A DNA stretch of 7,401 bases. Source: an uncultured Lachnospiraceae bacterium. GTDB taxonomy: Bacteria; Bacillota; Clostridia; Lachnospirales; Lachnospiraceae. Of this stretch, positions 6,191 to 7,401 are shown piece by piece. Made by a program: the position numbers and the translations under genes. The first letter of the stretch is position 1; each line of letters opens with the position of its first letter. Location: positions 1-7,401 of the forward strand of contig CAJURF010000108.1 of the NCBI GenBank assembly GCA_910588825.1, in the 5' to 3' direction. The notes beneath the pieces are model-generated. The model had not been told where the DNA came from and did not search any database. It worked only from the letters and a program-made list of their open reading frames with translations.

Positions 6191-6583
6191 ATGAACATCG
6201 TCCTTGACACTAATATCCTTGTGTCTGCCGCCTGGTCTCCGGGACACAATGCCAGCAACATCCTGAACGCTGTATTTGCGCGGAAATTCACCATCTGCTA
6301 TGATTACAGAATTCTTGAAGAATATGACAGGGTTCTCCACTACCCTAAACTAAAATTTAATGAATGGGAGATTAACTCCATTCTTGATCCGCTCATTAAG
6401 AACAGTATCTCAGTTATTGCCAACCCGATTACGGATGTGTCCTTTGACCGGGATGAAACGGACAGAAAGTTTTATGAAGTGGCAAAATTCTGCCATGCCA
6501 TTCTGATTTCCGGTAATCTCATCCATTACCCCGCAGATCCGGATATCATGTCACCGGCCGATTTCTGCAAGCGATATCTGTAA
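6191..6583 (+). CDS. PIN-domain toxin (putative RNase)
   Basis: A 130-residue protein starting MNIVLDTNILVSAAW, the N-terminal strand and first catalytic aspartate (Asp6) of PIN-domain ribonucleases. Glu43/Glu44 (ILEEYDRVL) and the cluster DRDETDRKF at 86-94 supply the next acidic positions. The last motif is ISGNLIHYP at 106-114, where many PIN proteins have Thr-Gly-Asp; Asn109 in that place is common in the COG1569-like subgroup of putative toxins, so I do not read it as inactivation. PADFCKRYL at the end fits the subgroup's C-terminus. The start at 6191 has GGAGG at 6181-6185 inside the antitoxin 3' end; an upstream in-frame ATG at 6143 would overlap the antitoxin and lacks a site. Expected to cleave RNA when freed from the antitoxin; the target is unknown. 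Confidence 0.85.
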   Translation: MNIVLDTNILVSAAWSPGHNASNILNAVFARKFTICYDYRILEEYDRVLHYPKLKFNEWEINSILDPLIKNSISVIANPITDVSFDRDETDRKFYEVAKFCHAILISGNLIHYPADPDIMSPADFCKRYL

Positions 6584-6976
6584 ATCTTTGTCTCTGCCAA
6601 ACAGGAATGTTGAGTGGGGGTTTTTGTTCATAAAAATTTTACTTGTTATCAACATTTGCCACTTTTTCATAGACAGCATCGCACGCAGCCAATCCTCTGG
6701 GCATGGAACCGTCCGTTCTGGGCCACCCGGTGGATCAGTCTGAGGCCAATCTCATTTTTAGTGGAAAACTCCTCAGCATAAGCCAGAAACACGCCGAACT
6801 AGCAGATGAGACTGATTCAGTGCCACTCTTGTTTCAAGCAGTCCACGGCTTGCTTGCGATATACCATATCATCAAGTATAGTATTGTTTTAGGGTTCTGG
6901 GAACTGATTATTATAATCAATTTAATAAGGAACGAAAGATAAATGCCTATTTAAAGAAATTAAAAGCACTTGGATG
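6584..6976. other. Non-coding or decayed stretch
   Basis: No intact gene is seen. A plus-strand frame at 6703-6942 has no binding site and no recognisable motif. Two short pieces look like gene ends: on the minus strand, GLAACDAVYEKVANVDNK followed by a stop at 6639-6641; on the plus strand, DYYNQFNKERKINAYLKKLK followed by a stop just before the terminator at 6977, recalling the basic tail of a transposase. Neither can be assigned. The stretch reads as debris between the toxin-antitoxin pair and the mobile-element remnants. Confidence 0.4.
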
Positions 6977-7005
6977 AAAAACTCTCAACGTCATTGAGAG
7001 TTTTT
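6977..7005. terminator. Bidirectional intrinsic terminator
   Basis: A perfect 12-bp stem, AAAAACTCTCAA (6977-6988) and TTGAGAGTTTTT (6994-7005), with loop CGTCA. The T-rich arm gives a U-run on both strands. The stop codon of the minus-strand remnant lies in the loop, and a short plus-strand frame ends immediately before the stem. Confidence 0.75.
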
Positions 7006-7203
7006 ATCCTCATCTACCATTTCTGTTAATCCCTCAAGTTCTTTTGTAAATGTTCCTTGCTGATTAGTTTTGTCCGATATTCGGAAATGCAGAGTTCCTA
7101 ACTGCGGTTTGTCACAATAGGTTTCAAAGAACTGCTTCATACGCCAGATCTTCTGTGGGGAATAGCCTCTGATTCCTGGCTCCTGTCTATGACAGCAACT
7201 TTG
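6991..7203 (-). pseudogene. Remnant of a DUF1016/YhcG-type gene
   Basis: The minus-strand frame ending at 6991 contains RGYSPQKIWRMKQFFETY, which matches the helical N-terminal core of DUF1016 (YhcG-like, PDDEXK nuclease-associated) proteins, usually about 350 residues. Only about 70 codons remain. The upstream part is lost: the frame meets a stop at 7204-7206 and sequence there belongs to the oppositely oriented transposase remnant. After PQLGTL the frame continues into TKELEGLTEMVDEDKNSQ, which does not look like the family's next segment, so an internal deletion or fusion is likely. Family call rests on memory of the motif. Confidence 0.5.
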
Positions 7204-7349
7204 TTACTTTCCATTACAACCAGCATGAAGATGATCAATATGTGGAAGTCATCCCCGTTATGGAATTTATCGGACGGCTTATCCGGCATATTCCCGGAAA
7301 AGCACCACATTTACAGGAGCTTTCACCAGTGGCGTACTGCTGTCCTTAA
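7173..7349 (+). pseudogene. Remnant of an IS91-type transposase
   Basis: The plus-strand frame reads YDSNFVTFHYNQHEDDQYVE and then VIPVMEFIGRLIRHIPGK, resembling the part of Y2-type transposases of the IS91/IS801 group just before the catalytic region. It has no start, meets a stop upstream at 7170-7172, loses family likeness after IPGK and stops at 7347. Only about 45 of roughly 350-400 residues are left, so it is inactive. It abuts the DUF1016 remnant on the other strand. Confidence 0.55.
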
Positions 7350-7359
7350 AGTGAACCCC

Positions 7360-7373
7360 TTTGTCAAGACAAA
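7360..7373. repeat. 14-bp palindrome followed by a T-run
   Basis: TTTGTCAAGACAAA is a perfect palindrome around AA/TT-type centre bases and is followed by eight or nine T residues (from 7374). The stem is too short for a confident terminator. It could be an element end or a protein site; the window ends 28 bp later. Confidence 0.4.
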
Positions 7374-7401
7374 TTTTTTTTAATTTTAAGTTAGATTTTA
7401 T

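Noticed and set aside
6703..6942. Plus-strand 79-codon frame as a gene
   Set aside because: No binding site, no recognisable motif, and short gene-like pieces occur on the opposite strand in the same area.
7189..7383. Plus-strand 64-codon frame at the right end
   Set aside because: It is out of frame with the IS91-like fragment that explains the same bases better.
1..7401. CRISPR array, tRNA or rRNA genes
   Set aside because: No regularly spaced repeats and no cloverleaf or ribosomal sequence recognised on either strand.

Overview
The window looks like chromosomal DNA of a gut-type Clostridia, most likely Lachnospiraceae. It has a moderately AT-rich composition, AGGAGG-type ribosome binding sites, an EpsG polymerase, a Wzz-like co-polymerase, and IS91-type transposase debris. 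This assignment is inferred from protein style; no 16S or other marker is present.

Layout from left to right. Bases 1-513 hold no gene I can name; there is a perfect 14-bp inverted repeat and a weak open frame that could be gene debris. Bases 514-4343 are a four-gene minus-strand operon, transcribed right to left: a Wzz/YveK-type polysaccharide co-polymerase with a degenerate kinase-like C-terminus, a membrane-anchored extracellular protein, a secreted protein with a signal peptide, and an EpsG-family membrane polymerase. Bases 4404-4643 are the control region. Bases 4644-5615 encode a minus-strand serine recombinase of the resolvase/invertase family with an unusual basic tail. Bases 5650-5913 hold a strong minus-strand terminator opposite a short hydrophobic frame, possibly a small type I toxin-antitoxin module. 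Bases 5914-6583 are a Phd-like antitoxin and PIN-domain toxin pair on the plus strand. Bases 6584-7401 are mostly debris: a bidirectional terminator, a remnant of a DUF1016/YhcG-type gene, and a remnant of an IS91-type transposase.

The most interesting item is the control region. Two 26-bp sites at 4411-4436 and 4570-4595 match at 19 of 26 positions when one is reverse-complemented. Each reads as 12-bp half-site, 2-bp core, 12-bp half-site. The cores are TT on the left and AA on the right, which gives them inverted polarity, the geometry of Hin/Gin-type sites that invert the DNA between them. The 133 bp between the sites carries a good promoter (TTGACA, 17 bp, TATTCT) that in this assembly points away from the polysaccharide operon. 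The neighbouring gene is a serine recombinase. I infer a phase-variable switch in which inversion turns the promoter toward the surface-polysaccharide operon, and that the sequenced orientation is OFF.
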